From NCBI RefSeq assembly GCF_900107625.1, contig NZ_FNQK01000004.1, forward strand, positions 124,001 through 188,000: a stretch of DNA of 64,000 nt, written 5' to 3'. The position numbers and the translations under genes were made by a program. This document shows, piece by piece, positions 16,977 to 26,535 of this stretch. The notes under the pieces are model-generated. The model was not told where the DNA came from and did not search any database. It saw only the letters and a list, made by a program, of their open reading frames with translations. Every line of letters begins with the position of its first letter. Within the stretch, counting starts at the first letter, position 1. This DNA is from Bizionia paragorgiae. GTDB lineage: Bacteria > Bacteroidota > Bacteroidia > Flavobacteriales > Flavobacteriaceae.

Positions 16977-17672
16977 ATGACTTTAAATTGTGTAGTAGTT
17001 GATGATTCAGCAATACAAAGACTGTCAATTGTAAAATTAATAGAAAACCACAAGGCCCTAAATCTTATTTCTGAATATAGCAGTGCGTTAGAAACCAAAA
17101 ACGGACTTAATAATCATAAAGTAGATCTTATTTTTCTAGATATTGAAATGCCTGTCTTAAACGGTTTCGAGCTGTTGGACGTGTTGCATAATAAACCTCA
17201 AATTATTTTCGTTACCGGAAAAACTGAATATGCATTCAAAGCTTTCGATTACGATGCCACCGATTATTTACAGAAGCCTATTACTAAAGACCGATTTAAC
17301 CAAGCGGTTGAAAAAGCTATAGAGCAACATAAATTAAAACTGGATTATACCGAGGCCGAAGGGGAACATATTTTTGTAAAAAGCAACCTTAAAAAACGTA
17401 AGGTATATATTAAGGACATAAAATGGATTGAAGCTCTGGGAGATTATGTGAAACTAGTTACCGAAGACACCTCTCTAGTTGTACTATCTACAATGAAGGC
17501 TTTTGAACAGGAGTTACCGGAAGGTAAGTTTTTACGAATCCATAAATCGTACATCGTTAACTTAGATAAAGTCGATCGTTTTAATAGTAAAAATGTAGAA
17601 GTTGGCGCTTTTGAAATTCCTTTAAGCCGAAACAAGAAAACCGTACTGGTTGATGCTTTAAATAATATTTAA
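16977..17672 (+). CDS. LytTR-family response regulator
   Basis: The 231-residue regulator has an N-terminal receiver domain with acidic pocket 'VVVDDS', phospho-acceptor Asp in 'LIFLDIEMPVLNG' and the conserved Lys in 'DYLQKPI'. A LytTR DNA-binding domain fills about residues 130-231 ('IFVKSNLKKRKVYIKDIKWIEALGDYVKLVT...FLRIHKSYIVNLDKV'). I use ATG 16977 (MTLNCVVVDD) rather than the longer frame from 16935, because the promoter overlaps that extension. No sensor kinase is adjacent, so its partner is encoded elsewhere. A terminator follows at once. Confidence 0.93.
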   Translation: MTLNCVVVDDSAIQRLSIVKLIENHKALNLISEYSSALETKNGLNNHKVDLIFLDIEMPVLNGFELLDVLHNKPQIIFVTGKTEYAFKAFDYDATDYLQKPITKDRFNQAVEKAIEQHKLKLDYTEAEGEHIFVKSNLKKRKVYIKDIKWIEALGDYVKLVTEDTSLVVLSTMKAFEQELPEGKFLRIHKSYIVNLDKVDRFNSKNVEVGAFEIPLSRNKKTVLVDALNNI

Positions 17673-17701
17673 AGTCTTTACATCATAACACCGTCTTATT
17701 C

Positions 17702-17727
17702 ATCCTACTCCCGCGAGTGGGATTTTT
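17702..17727 (+). terminator. Terminator of the LytTR gene
   Basis: A 9-bp stem (17702-17710 with 17715-17723, one G-T pair) and a CCGC loop are followed by a T-tract. It lies 30 nt past the stop. Confidence 0.75.
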
Positions 17728-17779
17728 TATTTGTAAACCCTTCACTAAAGAACTCCGTACAGAACACACCTTCTAGTCT

Positions 17780-20230
17780 TTAGTAATTGTCCACATTAAT
17801 AATAACGCGTACAGGTCTAAAGTTTTTAACGGCATTAAAACTTGTATTAATTTTATGTATTGCTTCCTTCGTTTTACTTAACGACTGTTGCTGCGGAATC
17901 TTAATTAAGATGTTTTTATTATACTGATTACGGATTCGGGATACCGGAGGGAATTCGGGTCCTAAAATATTAGCTTTAAACACCTGTCGCAATGATTTTG
18001 CAAACCACTCACTCGCCATATCCACACGTTCGTAGTCGCGATGACGCAAAGTGATTTTTATTAACCTATAAAACGGAGGGTATTTAAAGTTATAGCGTTC
18101 TTGTAGCTGCTCTTCGAACATGGCTTTATAATCGTTAGTCGATACTTGCTGAACAATTTTATGATATGGGTCGTACGTCTGAATGAGTACTTTACCTCTC
18201 TTTTTTGTTCGCCCTGCCCTACCCGCTACTTGTAGCATCAATTGAAAACTGCGTTCGTGGGCTCTAAAATCCGGAAAATTAATCATATTATCGGCATTCA
18301 TAATCCCCACCAAACTCACATTCCTAAAGTCCAAGCCTTTTGTCAGCATTTGCGTCCCTACTAGAATATCAATTTCTTGCTGCTCCAAGGCCGTAATAAT
18401 TTTTTCGTAGCCATACTTCCCGCGGGTGGTATCTAAATCCATACGGCCAGTATTATACTTTGGAAAAAGCGTCTTTAGTTCCGCTTCAATCTGCTCGGTA
18501 CCAAAACCTTTAGAGTTTAAATCCTTTACCCCACAAGCTAGACATTTTACTTGCATAGCCATGGTATAACCACAGTAGTGACAACGCAATTGATTGCGGT
18601 ACTGGTGATAGGTTAAACTCACATCACAATTGGTACATTGTGGCGAGTGGCCACAGGTATTACACTCCACAATTGGCGAATACCCGCGTCGGTTTTGAAA
18701 CAAAATAACTTGATGTCCCTCGTCTAACGCCGCTTGAATCTCCTCGATCATTCTATCGCTAAAATGACCTTTCATACGTTTCTTTTTGTGCTTCTCTTTT
18801 ATATCTACCAGCTCAATTTCCGGCATTTGAACATTATTATAGCGCCTGTTGATTTCGACAAGTCCATACTTATTTTCTTTCGCATTATAATAACTTTCTA
18901 AGCTTGGTGTCGCACTTCCTAACAACGTCTTTCCCTGATGAATATGCGCTAATACAATAGCGGTATCTCGGGCGTGGTAACGCGGTGCTGGGTCAAATTG
19001 CTTAAAGGACTGCTCGTGCTCTTCATCAACGATAATTAGCCCCAAGTCGTTAAATGGCAGAAAAATGGATGAGCGTGCACCCAAAACTATCCGCGCTTTT
19101 GGCGAATCGTTTAACACATTGTTCCATACTTCTACCCGTTCATGAGGTGAATATTTACTATGGAAAACCGCCACCTGCTCTCCGAAATAATCTTGCAGTC
19201 GCGATACCAGCTGTGTGGTTAGTGCGATTTCAGGAAGCAAATACAAGACTTGCTTATTCTCCTTGAGTACTTCCTCGATAAGCTTGACATACACCTCGGT
19301 TTTCCCCGATGATGTTACGCCGTGAAGCAAGACCGTTTTTTGGGTTTTAAAGGACTCCGTAATCTGCTGTAAAGCAATTTCCTGATAGTCATTTAAAGCT
19401 TTTGATGCTTCTTGTTCTTCACCATCATACTCCACCCGATCGGTCTTAATATGGTATTCTTCAAGAATAGCTTTATCGATAAGGGTTTTTATTATAGCTG
19501 ACGAGCCTCCACTAGCCTCTACCAAATCGCTAACCTTAATCGGTTTTTTAGATTTGGCGCTAAGCGTAAACAAAGTAAACACCACTTCGCGTTGCTTAGG
19601 CGCACGGCTTAACGTCTCAAGCAATTCTGTTAATGCCGATTCGGAAGTGTAACTCGCATGGAGTTTTACGTATCTTACGTATTTGGGTTTGTATTTTTCG
19701 TAGACTTCTTGTTCTACGGTAACCGCTTCTTTTTCAATTAAGCGCTTAATAATAGGAAGTACATTTTTCTTATTTAAAATACTAGAGACTTCTTGTATTT
19801 TTAATGCCGATTGCTGACTGAGTGCTTCATAGACCAGAAACTCATCGTCTTTTAAGTCCGCGTCATTAATTACAGTCGTTTTGTTTAAACTGACTATAGT
19901 TTCACTTTCTAAAATAAAAGCATTGGGAAGGGCGGCACGCATAACCTCTCCAATAGTACACATATAATACTTAGAGATCCATTGCCATAATTCGATTTGC
20001 TTCTCGTTTACGATGGGCGCTTCATCTAAAATTTGATGAATCTCTTTAGCCTCATATACTACCGGTGGAGTGTTGTGAATATACCCCACAATACCCGTGT
20101 ATATTTTTGATTTACCAAAAGGTACAGACACACGCATTCCTTTTTTTAAAAACGTAGATTCCGCTTGGGTGATGCTATACGTAAATAAATTCTCTATCGG
20201 AATTGGTAAAATAATATCTACGAAATGCAC
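17780..20230 (-). CDS. priA: Primosomal protein N' (replication-restart helicase PriA)
   Basis: PriA is an ATP-dependent DNA helicase that reloads the replisome at stalled forks. The protein is 816 residues with an N-terminal 3'-end-binding domain, Walker A 'GVTSSGKTEVY', motif II 'VDEEHEQSFKQ' (DEEH), and helicase motifs 'GTQMLTKGLDF' and 'QVAGRAGR'. The zinc-binding region has eight Cys in CxxC pairs (CNTCG, CTNCD, CHYCG, CLACG). Length and order are standard. It is convergent with the LytTR gene and apparently on its own transcript. Confidence 0.97.
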   Translation of the reverse strand: MHFVDIILPIPIENLFTYSITQAESTFLKKGMRVSVPFGKSKIYTGIVGYIHNTPPVVYEAKEIHQILDEAPIVNEKQIELWQWISKYYMCTIGEVMRAALPNAFILESETIVSLNKTTVINDADLKDDEFLVYEALSQQSALKIQEVSSILNKKNVLPIIKRLIEKEAVTVEQEVYEKYKPKYVRYVKLHASYTSESALTELLETLSRAPKQREVVFTLFTLSAKSKKPIKVSDLVEASGGSSAIIKTLIDKAILEEYHIKTDRVEYDGEEQEASKALNDYQEIALQQITESFKTQKTVLLHGVTSSGKTEVYVKLIEEVLKENKQVLYLLPEIALTTQLVSRLQDYFGEQVAVFHSKYSPHERVEVWNNVLNDSPKARIVLGARSSIFLPFNDLGLIIVDEEHEQSFKQFDPAPRYHARDTAIVLAHIHQGKTLLGSATPSLESYYNAKENKYGLVEINRRYNNVQMPEIELVDIKEKHKKKRMKGHFSDRMIEEIQAALDEGHQVILFQNRRGYSPIVECNTCGHSPQCTNCDVSLTYHQYRNQLRCHYCGYTMAMQVKCLACGVKDLNSKGFGTEQIEAELKTLFPKYNTGRMDLDTTRGKYGYEKIITALEQQEIDILVGTQMLTKGLDFRNVSLVGIMNADNMINFPDFRAHERSFQLMLQVAGRAGRTKKRGKVLIQTYDPYHKIVQQVSTNDYKAMFEEQLQERYNFKYPPFYRLIKITLRHRDYERVDMASEWFAKSLRQVFKANILGPEFPPVSRIRNQYNKNILIKIPQQQSLSKTKEAIHKINTSFNAVKNFRPVRVIINVDNY

Positions 20231-20290
20231 AGTAAAAGCAAGGTGTTTTTAATGATTGTAATACGAACTATACCTAAATAAATACCCGTT

Positions 20291-20710
20291 TTAGTTTACG
20301 CGTTCCCAGTATTGTGTAGAGTATAAAAAGGCAATATACCCACGCACTTGAAGTACATTTTTATCGTCTGTTAACCCTAAACGACAGGTGTACTCCTTAC
20401 CTTTTGTAGGGTCGAAAATAGTACCTTCTTTATAATACTTTCCGCTTTTCTCCATGTTTTTAATGATCTCCAATCCTAAAATCGGACGGCCTTTGTCGGC
20501 ACCTTCACATTTATCACAAACAGCGTCTTGTTTATTTTTATTTAAAATTTCCACAATCTTTCCGAAGACCTGACCATTCTTTTTATAAATCTCTACGATA
20601 CTTTTAGCTTCGCCAGTTTCGTCATCGATAGTTTTCCATTTTCCAAGAATATCTTGAGAGAAACTTGAAAATGACATGAATAGGGCTGCAATAAGAATAA
20701 TTTTTTTCAT
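20291..20710 (-). CDS. DUF2147 exported protein
   Basis: The 139-residue protein has a Sec signal (MKKIILIAALFMSFSSFSQ). The mature part starts 'DILGKWKTIDDETGEAKSIVEIYKKNGQVFGKIVEIL', which is the DUF2147 lipocalin-like beta barrel opening. It continues with a CDKC pair and 'GLEIIKNMEKSGKYYKEGTIFDPTKGKEYTCRLGL', another family hallmark. Function unknown; probably periplasmic. The start overlaps the end of the YihY gene by 4 bp (ATGA), so translation is likely coupled. Confidence 0.9.
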   Translation of the reverse strand: MKKIILIAALFMSFSSFSQDILGKWKTIDDETGEAKSIVEIYKKNGQVFGKIVEILNKNKQDAVCDKCEGADKGRPILGLEIIKNMEKSGKYYKEGTIFDPTKGKEYTCRLGLTDDKNVLQVRGYIAFLYSTQYWERVN

Positions 20711-21660
20711 TTTTTTTGATGTGTTTTTCGTAGTCTAATTAATGACATATTTAATTCAAATCCTAATAAAAGAATATTTGCGTTTAACCACAAGTAAAAT
20801 AACAAAATTAACAAGGCCCCGATAGAGCCATACAATTTGTTATAATTTGAAAACTCTTCGATATAAACCCCAAACAAATAAGAGGTTAGCATTGTTAATA
20901 GCGTTGTAAGCAAGGCACCAGCAGAAAAGAACCTTGAGTTTTTACCTTCTTTAGTACCAAAATAATATAAGGTTGCCGTCGCTACATAAGTCATAATAAC
21001 AAAAAAAGCATACTGGGCAAACTTAGCCCAAAAGCCGGTCTCCCGTCGCGTTTCATAGCCATAGCTATCAAAAACCTCCATTAAGTTATCGACCACATAA
21101 ATTTGAAAATACCCTAAAACCGCTACGGTAAGTATTAATAAAAATGCCAATATTAAAGCCACACCTAGAGCGTATAGGTATTGCTTAAAAAAGGATCTTA
21201 AAAGCTGTTCGTGGTAGGAGTTTTCGAAGGCTACAAATAAGGCACTTACCCCATTGGCCATTAAAATAATAGCGATTAAAAATACCGTTGATATCAATCC
21301 GCTTTTTGTATTACTTCCTTTTAAATTCTCAAAAATATTATCGTGAAAAAACTCGGTAGTCGTTGGTGGTAAAACCGATTCTAAAAATGCTAAGAAGTCG
21401 TTTTCAAACCCATTAATAGGCACATAGGGAATGACAATAATAATAAAAAGCAAAAAGGGAAACAGCGCCATAAAAAAACTATAGGCAATAGCACTAGCAC
21501 GTGCTGTAAGCGCACCTTTAGCGACTCCTATAACATACAGTTCTAGTAGATCGTAAAGCGACAAACCTTCTAAACCGGGCAGTTTTACCCTGTCTAACAG
21601 ACTTACCAAGTTGCTAATTACGGGTATTTTACTCAGTTTATCTTCTATTTCTTGCGACAT
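20707..21660 (-). CDS. YihY/BrkB family inner-membrane protein
   Basis: The 317-residue integral membrane protein has six hydrophobic segments. The family hallmark 'ALTARASAIAYSFFMALFPFLLFII' lies near residue 60, and 'LYGSIGALLILLFYLWLNANILLLGFELN' lies near the C-terminus. The family was once called ribonuclease BN in error; its true role is not settled, and a transporter is most likely. It overlaps the DUF2147 gene by 4 bp and follows nadC by 23 bp on the same strand, so a three-gene transcript is possible. Confidence 0.92.
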   Translation of the reverse strand: MSQEIEDKLSKIPVISNLVSLLDRVKLPGLEGLSLYDLLELYVIGVAKGALTARASAIAYSFFMALFPFLLFIIIVIPYVPINGFENDFLAFLESVLPPTTTEFFHDNIFENLKGSNTKSGLISTVFLIAIILMANGVSALFVAFENSYHEQLLRSFFKQYLYALGVALILAFLLILTVAVLGYFQIYVVDNLMEVFDSYGYETRRETGFWAKFAQYAFFVIMTYVATATLYYFGTKEGKNSRFFSAGALLTTLLTMLTSYLFGVYIEEFSNYNKLYGSIGALLILLFYLWLNANILLLGFELNMSLIRLRKTHQKK

Positions 21661-21683
21661 GCCTCGGGGCCCTTTAAATCGAA

Positions 21684-22544
21684 CTATTCGACTGCTTTTA
21701 AACTTAAATCCATATTATAAACAGAGTGTGTTAGCGCACCAGAAGAAATATAATCGACACCACAAAGTGCGTAATCGCGAATAGTCTCCTCGTTTATACC
21801 TCCTGAACTTTCTGTTAAACAGGTGTCTCCAATTAATTGTACAGCCTTGCGTGTATCTTCGTAGTTAAAATTATCGATTAGAATTCTATAAACGCCATCG
21901 GTTTTTAAGATTTCCTCAATTTCTTGTAGGTTACGCGCTTCTACAATAATTTTCAAATCACGGTTAGTTTCTTTTAGGTAGTCCTTGGTTTTTTCAATGG
22001 CTTGCGTAATTCCTCCTGCAAAATCTATATGGTTATCTTTTAGCATGATCATATCATACAAAGCAAAACGGTGATTTTCTCCACCCCCAATTTTTACGGC
22101 CCATTTTTCTAAAGCCCTAATCCCAGGAGTTGTTTTTCGGGTATCTAATATTTTTGTCCCCGTACCTTCCAACAAATCAACAAACTGCTTTGTTTTGGTT
22201 GCAATAGCACTCATACGCTGCATGGCATTAAGTACTAAGCGTTCGGCTTTTAAAATGGATTGCGATTTACCTTGTACATAAAATACAATATCGCCGTATT
22301 TTACTGGTGATCCCTCTTCGATTAAAGTCTCCACTTTTAACTCCGGATCGACATAATTAAACACTTGTTTTGCAAAGGCTATCCCCGCAATCACCCCCTG
22401 GTCTTTTACTAAAAGCTTCGCTTTTCCAGTGGCAGATTCAGGTATACAAGCTAAGGAACTATGGTCTCCATCACCAACATCCTCGCGAATAGCATTGGCT
22501 ATTATTAACTCTATTTCTTTATCGAATTGTGCTTTACTAATCAT
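21684..22544 (-). CDS. nadC: Quinolinate phosphoribosyltransferase (decarboxylating)
   Basis: NadC converts quinolinate and PRPP to nicotinate mononucleotide in de novo NAD synthesis. The protein is 286 residues from the ATG at 22544 (MISKAQFDKEIELIIANAIREDVGDGDHS). An in-frame extension to 22616 would add 24 residues absent from the family, and an AGGAAAG purine tract sits just before the shorter start. Motifs include 'LNAMQRMSAIATKT', 'ILDTRKTTPGIRALEKWAVKIGGGENHR' and 'LKDNHI'. nadA and nadB are not in the window. Confidence 0.95.
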   Translation of the reverse strand: MISKAQFDKEIELIIANAIREDVGDGDHSSLACIPESATGKAKLLVKDQGVIAGIAFAKQVFNYVDPELKVETLIEEGSPVKYGDIVFYVQGKSQSILKAERLVLNAMQRMSAIATKTKQFVDLLEGTGTKILDTRKTTPGIRALEKWAVKIGGGENHRFALYDMIMLKDNHIDFAGGITQAIEKTKDYLKETNRDLKIIVEARNLQEIEEILKTDGVYRILIDNFNYEDTRKAVQLIGDTCLTESSGGINEETIRDYALCGVDYISSGALTHSVYNMDLSLKAVE

Positions 22545-22971
22545 GATTTTTTTCTTTCCTGCTAAAGTAATAAATTGATTGGCGTTTTTTGAATAATTAG
22601 TATAGTTTAGCGACAAATGGGTAAAAAATCAGCTTATAATACGATGCTAGTAAACTCAAAGCCTCAAAATATGGGGCAGCAGACCCTATACTGTTCGGAC
22701 TAATGCCTACTCGAACTGCTTACCTCGGACTAGCGGTAATCGCTATTTTGCGAATGGTATTAAAAAAAACGGCGGCAAGTTTGCTTGTAGCGTCCTTAAT
22801 ATCTATAAATTTGCACTTGAGGTCCGTTTATAAACGTCGTTTTATAGAAAACGAATAGATCTTGGGGTGTTTTGGGGCCTTTAAATGTACTCAAGCTAAA
22901 AAAGGAGCGCGCTTCTTTAATGCACCTACTAACGAAAAGAATATGTTACACATTAAAAGCAGTGTTTTTAA
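22545..22971. other. Gap upstream of rlmH with possible promoter and a doubtful 51-codon frame
   Basis: A promoter-like pair is present on the plus strand: TTG 22785-22787 and TAAATTTG 22806-22813, 18 bp apart, giving rlmH a leader of about 150 nt. An ATG frame at 22703-22858 encodes 51 residues with a hydrophobic middle and an Arg-rich tail. Local composition is less AT-rich than the surrounding gaps. It could be a decayed or small membrane gene, or chance. Confidence 0.3.
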
Positions 22972-23445
22972 ATGACTATAAAACTTATCGCCATTGGTAA
23001 AACCGACAGCAAACAATTACAAGCATTAATCGATGATTATTGTAAGCGCTTAGGCTTTTATATCAAGTTTAATTTAGAGATAATCCCTGATATTAAAAAC
23101 GCCAAAAACCTAAGTGAAGCCCAACAAAAACAAAAAGAGGGCGAACTTATTTTAGCAAAAATAAACGCTACGGACGCGCTTATTTTATTGGATGAGAACG
23201 GCAAGCAAATGGACTCTGTAGGTTTTTCTAACTATTTACAAAAGCATATGAATTCTGGTATCAAGCAAGTGGTATTCGTTATCGGCGGTCCTTACGGATT
23301 TAGCGAAGACGTCTACCAGCAAGCCAAAGGAAAAATTTCTTTATCAAAAATGACGTTTTCACATCAAATGGTCCGTTTATTTATCATCGAACAATTGTAC
23401 AGAGGATTTACTATTTTAAGAAATGAACCTTATCATCACCGGTAA
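22972..23445 (+). CDS. rlmH: 23S rRNA pseudouridine-1915 N3-methyltransferase
   Basis: RlmH is a SPOUT-fold methyltransferase that uses SAM to modify m3-pseudouridine 1915 in 23S rRNA helix 69. The protein is 157 residues, as expected. The SAM knot is visible as 'VVFVIGGPYGFSEDVYQQA', followed by 'ISLSKMTFSHQMVRLFIIEQLYRGFTILRNEPYHHR', which is almost invariant in the family. It is followed after 45 bp by the nucleotide-pyrophosphatase gene in the same direction. Confidence 0.97.
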   Translation: MTIKLIAIGKTDSKQLQALIDDYCKRLGFYIKFNLEIIPDIKNAKNLSEAQQKQKEGELILAKINATDALILLDENGKQMDSVGFSNYLQKHMNSGIKQVVFVIGGPYGFSEDVYQQAKGKISLSKMTFSHQMVRLFIIEQLYRGFTILRNEPYHHR

Positions 23446-23490
23446 TTGCCCTAACCTTTTTACTGATTCTAACACAACCCATTACATCCT

Positions 23491-24066
23491 ATGAAAATCG
23501 TATTCGCCACCAATAATAAAAACAAAATAAAAGAAGTTCAAGCATTAATACCACAGCACATCACCCTTTTGAGCCTAGAAGATATTGGATGTTTGGAGGA
23601 GGTGCCAGAAACACAACCTACAATTGAAGGTAATGCCTTGCAAAAAGCGCAGTATATAAAAGACCATTACAATTACGATTGTTTTGCCGATGACACCGGA
23701 TTGGAAGTTACCGCTTTAAATGGAGAGCCTGGTGTGTTTTCTGCACGCTATGCCGGAGAGCAACGCAACTCGGACGATAATATGAACAAGGTGTTATCTA
23801 AGTTAGAAGTGCATAGCAATCGCAATGCTCAATTTAAAACAGTTATTGCTCTTCAGTTAAACGGTACAGTAAAAACATTTACAGGAATTTGCGAAGGAGA
23901 AATCACCACGACTAAACAGGGTGATAAAGGCTTTGGTTACGACCCTATTTTTAAACCTCAAGGCTACAGCAAAACATTCGCTGAATTGGATTTAGACATA
24001 AAAAATAAAATCGGTCATCGCGGTAAAGCCGTAAGTGCTCTTATTGATTATTTAAGTTCTCTATAA
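23491..24066 (+). CDS. rdgB: RdgB/HAM1 family non-canonical purine NTP pyrophosphatase
   Basis: The enzyme hydrolyses ITP, dITP and XTP to monophosphates, cleaning the nucleotide pool. The protein is 191 residues. Motifs: 'FATNNKNKIKEVQ' (phosphate loop), 'CFADDTGLEVTALNGEPGVFSARYAGE' (metal and purine site), and 'GDKGFGYDPIFKP'. It is downstream of rlmH on the same strand and ahead of the small Lacal_2735 gene. Confidence 0.95.
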   Translation: MKIVFATNNKNKIKEVQALIPQHITLLSLEDIGCLEEVPETQPTIEGNALQKAQYIKDHYNYDCFADDTGLEVTALNGEPGVFSARYAGEQRNSDDNMNKVLSKLEVHSNRNAQFKTVIALQLNGTVKTFTGICEGEITTTKQGDKGFGYDPIFKPQGYSKTFAELDLDIKNKIGHRGKAVSALIDYLSSL

Positions 24067-24133
24067 CAATCTTTAACAAATACTTAATCATCTTTTATTT
24101 TATTGAAAATATCTTTGCCTAAAATTTTTAGAC

Positions 24134-24304
24134 ATGTTTCAGTTATTAAAAAATAAGAGCAAACTAAATGCGTTAAAACGAGAATACACCAAGCTTATTG
24201 AAGACTCTAAGGCCTTACCTCCTTCAGAAAAAATTGAAAAGCAAAAAATGCTCGAAGAAGCTAGAATGCTATTAAACCAATTGGACGTATTAACAAAACG
24301 CTAG
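24134..24304 (+). CDS. Lacal_2735 family small protein
   Basis: The 56-residue protein reads MFQLLKNKSKLNALKREYTK, then '...LIEDSKALPPSEKIEKQKMLEEARMLLNQLDVLTKR'. It is almost entirely charged helix, probably a short coiled coil, with no signal or membrane segment. It matches the small flavobacterial Lacal_2735 (DUF6435-type) family of unknown role. Its stop codon lies 2 bp from the end of the convergent cysteine desulfurase gene. Confidence 0.8.
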   Translation: MFQLLKNKSKLNALKREYTKLIEDSKALPPSEKIEKQKMLEEARMLLNQLDVLTKR

Positions 24305-24306
24305 AC

Positions 24307-25446
24307 TTACAGTTCTTCTTTTAAAACTGAAATAACATAGTCTATCTCTTCCACTGTATTGTATTTACTAAATGAAAAGCGAATGGATGGTTTTTGTAAA
24401 TCAGCCTCACACAAAATTTCATTTAATACGTGAGAGCCTAAGCTGCTCCCACTCTGGCAAGCACTACCTTTAGAACAGGCAATTCCTTTTAAGTCCAGTT
24501 TAAACAGTAGAATTTGTCCTTTTTCTGGAGATACCGGTAAACACACACTCAATACGGTATACGTACTTTTCTCAAGGTTATCGGACTCCCCATTAAACAG
24601 AACGCCCGGAACATGTGTTCTTAACTGCTCAATAAAATAAGACTTTAAACCGGTGATATACTCACGCTCTTCATCAAGGTTCGCATAAGCTAATTTTAAA
24701 GCTTCTTCCAATCCTAAAATATTGTGAATAGATTCCGTTCCCGCTCGTACGCCACGCTCTTGCTCCCCTCCAAAGATTAAACCTTTAACATTCGATTTTT
24801 TCCTTACAAAAGCAAAACCTACGCCTTTAGGGCCATGAAATTTATGCGCACTAACTGCAAGGAAATCTAGAGGTATCTCCTGTAAATCTATACGATAATG
24901 CCCTACCGACTGGACGGTATCACTATGAAAAAGAGCGTTATGGGCTTTGCACAATTCGGCAACGCGTTTTAGGTCTAAAATCGTACCGATCTCGTTATTA
25001 ATATGCATTAAACTCACCATGGCTTTGTTAGGTACGTTTAGTAATTGCTCTAGGTGATTTAAATCGACATTCCCTTTACTATCTAACTTAACATATTCCA
25101 CAATCACCCCATACTCCTTTTTCAACTGGTCTAAAGTGTGTAAAACCGCATGGTGCTCGACTTTCGAGGTAATAATAGTTTTTACTTCCAAGTCCCTAAC
25201 AGCACTTCTCAAAGCTAAATTATCGGCTTCCGTTCCTCCTGAAGTAAAGACAATTTCGGAAGCAGTCACATTAAATTGTTTGGCTATGGTTTTTCGTGCG
25301 TTTTCAATTATAGACTTCGCAGAACGTCCAAAACTATGTGTTGACGAAGGGTTACCATAACTCTCTCGCATTACTGTGGTCATTTTTTCAATAACCTCCT
25401 CTCGAATCATAGTGGTTGCTGCACTATCAAAATATACGTGTTTCAT
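24307..25446 (-). CDS. Cysteine desulfurase (NifS/IscS type)
   Basis: The PLP enzyme removes sulfur from cysteine as a persulfide, for iron-sulfur clusters or thio-modified tRNA. The protein is 379 residues. PLP Lys202 lies in 'SAHKFHGPKG', the substrate-binding His pair is 'EHHA' near 98-100, and catalytic Cys330 lies in 'SKGSACQSGSS', a class I-type loop. No iscU or regulator is adjacent, so the route it serves cannot be read from context. It is convergent with the Lacal_2735 gene. Confidence 0.93.
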   Translation of the reverse strand: MKHVYFDSAATTMIREEVIEKMTTVMRESYGNPSSTHSFGRSAKSIIENARKTIAKQFNVTASEIVFTSGGTEADNLALRSAVRDLEVKTIITSKVEHHAVLHTLDQLKKEYGVIVEYVKLDSKGNVDLNHLEQLLNVPNKAMVSLMHINNEIGTILDLKRVAELCKAHNALFHSDTVQSVGHYRIDLQEIPLDFLAVSAHKFHGPKGVGFAFVRKKSNVKGLIFGGEQERGVRAGTESIHNILGLEEALKLAYANLDEEREYITGLKSYFIEQLRTHVPGVLFNGESDNLEKSTYTVLSVCLPVSPEKGQILLFKLDLKGIACSKGSACQSGSSLGSHVLNEILCEADLQKPSIRFSFSKYNTVEEIDYVISVLKEEL

Positions 25447-25608
25447 TGTTTTTTTTTGCGCTTTCCTAATGTGAATTTCCGTTAGGTATTACAAACGATA
25501 AAGATGGTGTCGTTTTAATTATTCAAAAATAAGTCAAATAAAATTAAATGCAATAAGAAGCGTTATAATATGACAAATCTATTATTTTTGTCTATCAATT
25601 AATTTTAT

Positions 25609-26535
25609 ATGCGCACACTACTTTCTGTTTTAACACTAAGCTTTTTATTTTTCTCTTGCGATGATGGCGAGATCATAACAACCGAGTTAACGTTTGGCAA
25701 CACATTTAAAACCTGTGGGGATATTGTTTTTTATAAAACAAAATCCGAACCAGCAGAATCACTTTCTTTACTAGTGACCACACCAAGCATAGAATTATCA
25801 GATTTTTACGAAACGGTACCGACTACCGAGAATCCGTATTTAGTAGAATTGGTAGACACCCAGTTGGTGGTTAATATTACAGGAAATAACGTGTTAAACT
25901 ACAGATCGTACGCATCGCTTCCTGACAACCTATTCTGTAGCGATATACCACCAGCAAACATTCAAGTCACTCAAGACCTTAACTCTGGAGGTAAAGCGCT
26001 ATTTACTATGGATTTAATTGAAGATGATAACGATGGTATTCCTGCCGAGTTAGAAGACCTTAATGGCAATGGTGATTTATATGATGATGATACCGATGGC
26101 GATGGCATTCCTAATTTTTTAGATGCCGATGACGATGGTGATAATGTGTTAACTATTAACGAAAGACCTAATTACACTGCAGCCGATGGCTTAAGTATGG
26201 CTTTAGATACTGATGGTGATGGCATACCTGACTATTTAGACGATGATGATGATGGGGATGGCGTATTAACGCGAGATGAAGAAAATACAACTCAAGATCA
26301 AAACCCTACCAACGACATTACAAATAACACGGTAGGACCAGATTACTTAAACCCAATGGTAGCCACTGCTGTTCCTGCTACTGCTTATAGAGTCCATTCT
26401 ATTAAACAAAAGTTTGTAGTTACATTAAATTTGGAAAACTTAACTTTTGATGTGGTAACGCAACAGTTTTTAGATTTTGGTACGCTTGACGATCCATCAA
26501 CTAATAAAACGCGAACGGTAACCCCTACCTTTTAA
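25609..26535 (+). CDS. Lipoprotein with thrombospondin type 3-like Ca-binding repeats
   Basis: The 308-residue lipoprotein has lipobox FFSC (Cys17). An N-terminal beta domain (about 25-140) contains one Cys pair. It is followed by acidic repeats around 145-225 with pattern DxDGDGIPxxLDxDDDGD ('DTDGDGIPNFLDADDDGDN', 'DTDGDGIPDYLDDDDDGDG'), the calcium-binding thrombospondin type 3 type. A C-terminal segment contains 'YRVHSIKQKFVVTLNLENLTF'. It is probably surface exposed; the ligand is unknown. A TATTTTTG -7 box lies at 25583-25590, so the leader would be short. Its stop codon overlaps that of the convergent Smr gene. Confidence 0.8.
   Translation: MRTLLSVLTLSFLFFSCDDGEIITTELTFGNTFKTCGDIVFYKTKSEPAESLSLLVTTPSIELSDFYETVPTTENPYLVELVDTQLVVNITGNNVLNYRSYASLPDNLFCSDIPPANIQVTQDLNSGGKALFTMDLIEDDNDGIPAELEDLNGNGDLYDDDTDGDGIPNFLDADDDGDNVLTINERPNYTAADGLSMALDTDGDGIPDYLDDDDDGDGVLTRDEENTTQDQNPTNDITNNTVGPDYLNPMVATAVPATAYRVHSIKQKFVVTLNLENLTFDVVTQQFLDFGTLDDPSTNKTRTVTPTF

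Noticed and set aside
22545-22616. 24-residue N-terminal extension of nadC
   Set aside because: The family starts at the MISKAQ-type position and a purine-rich ribosome-binding tract precedes the shorter start.
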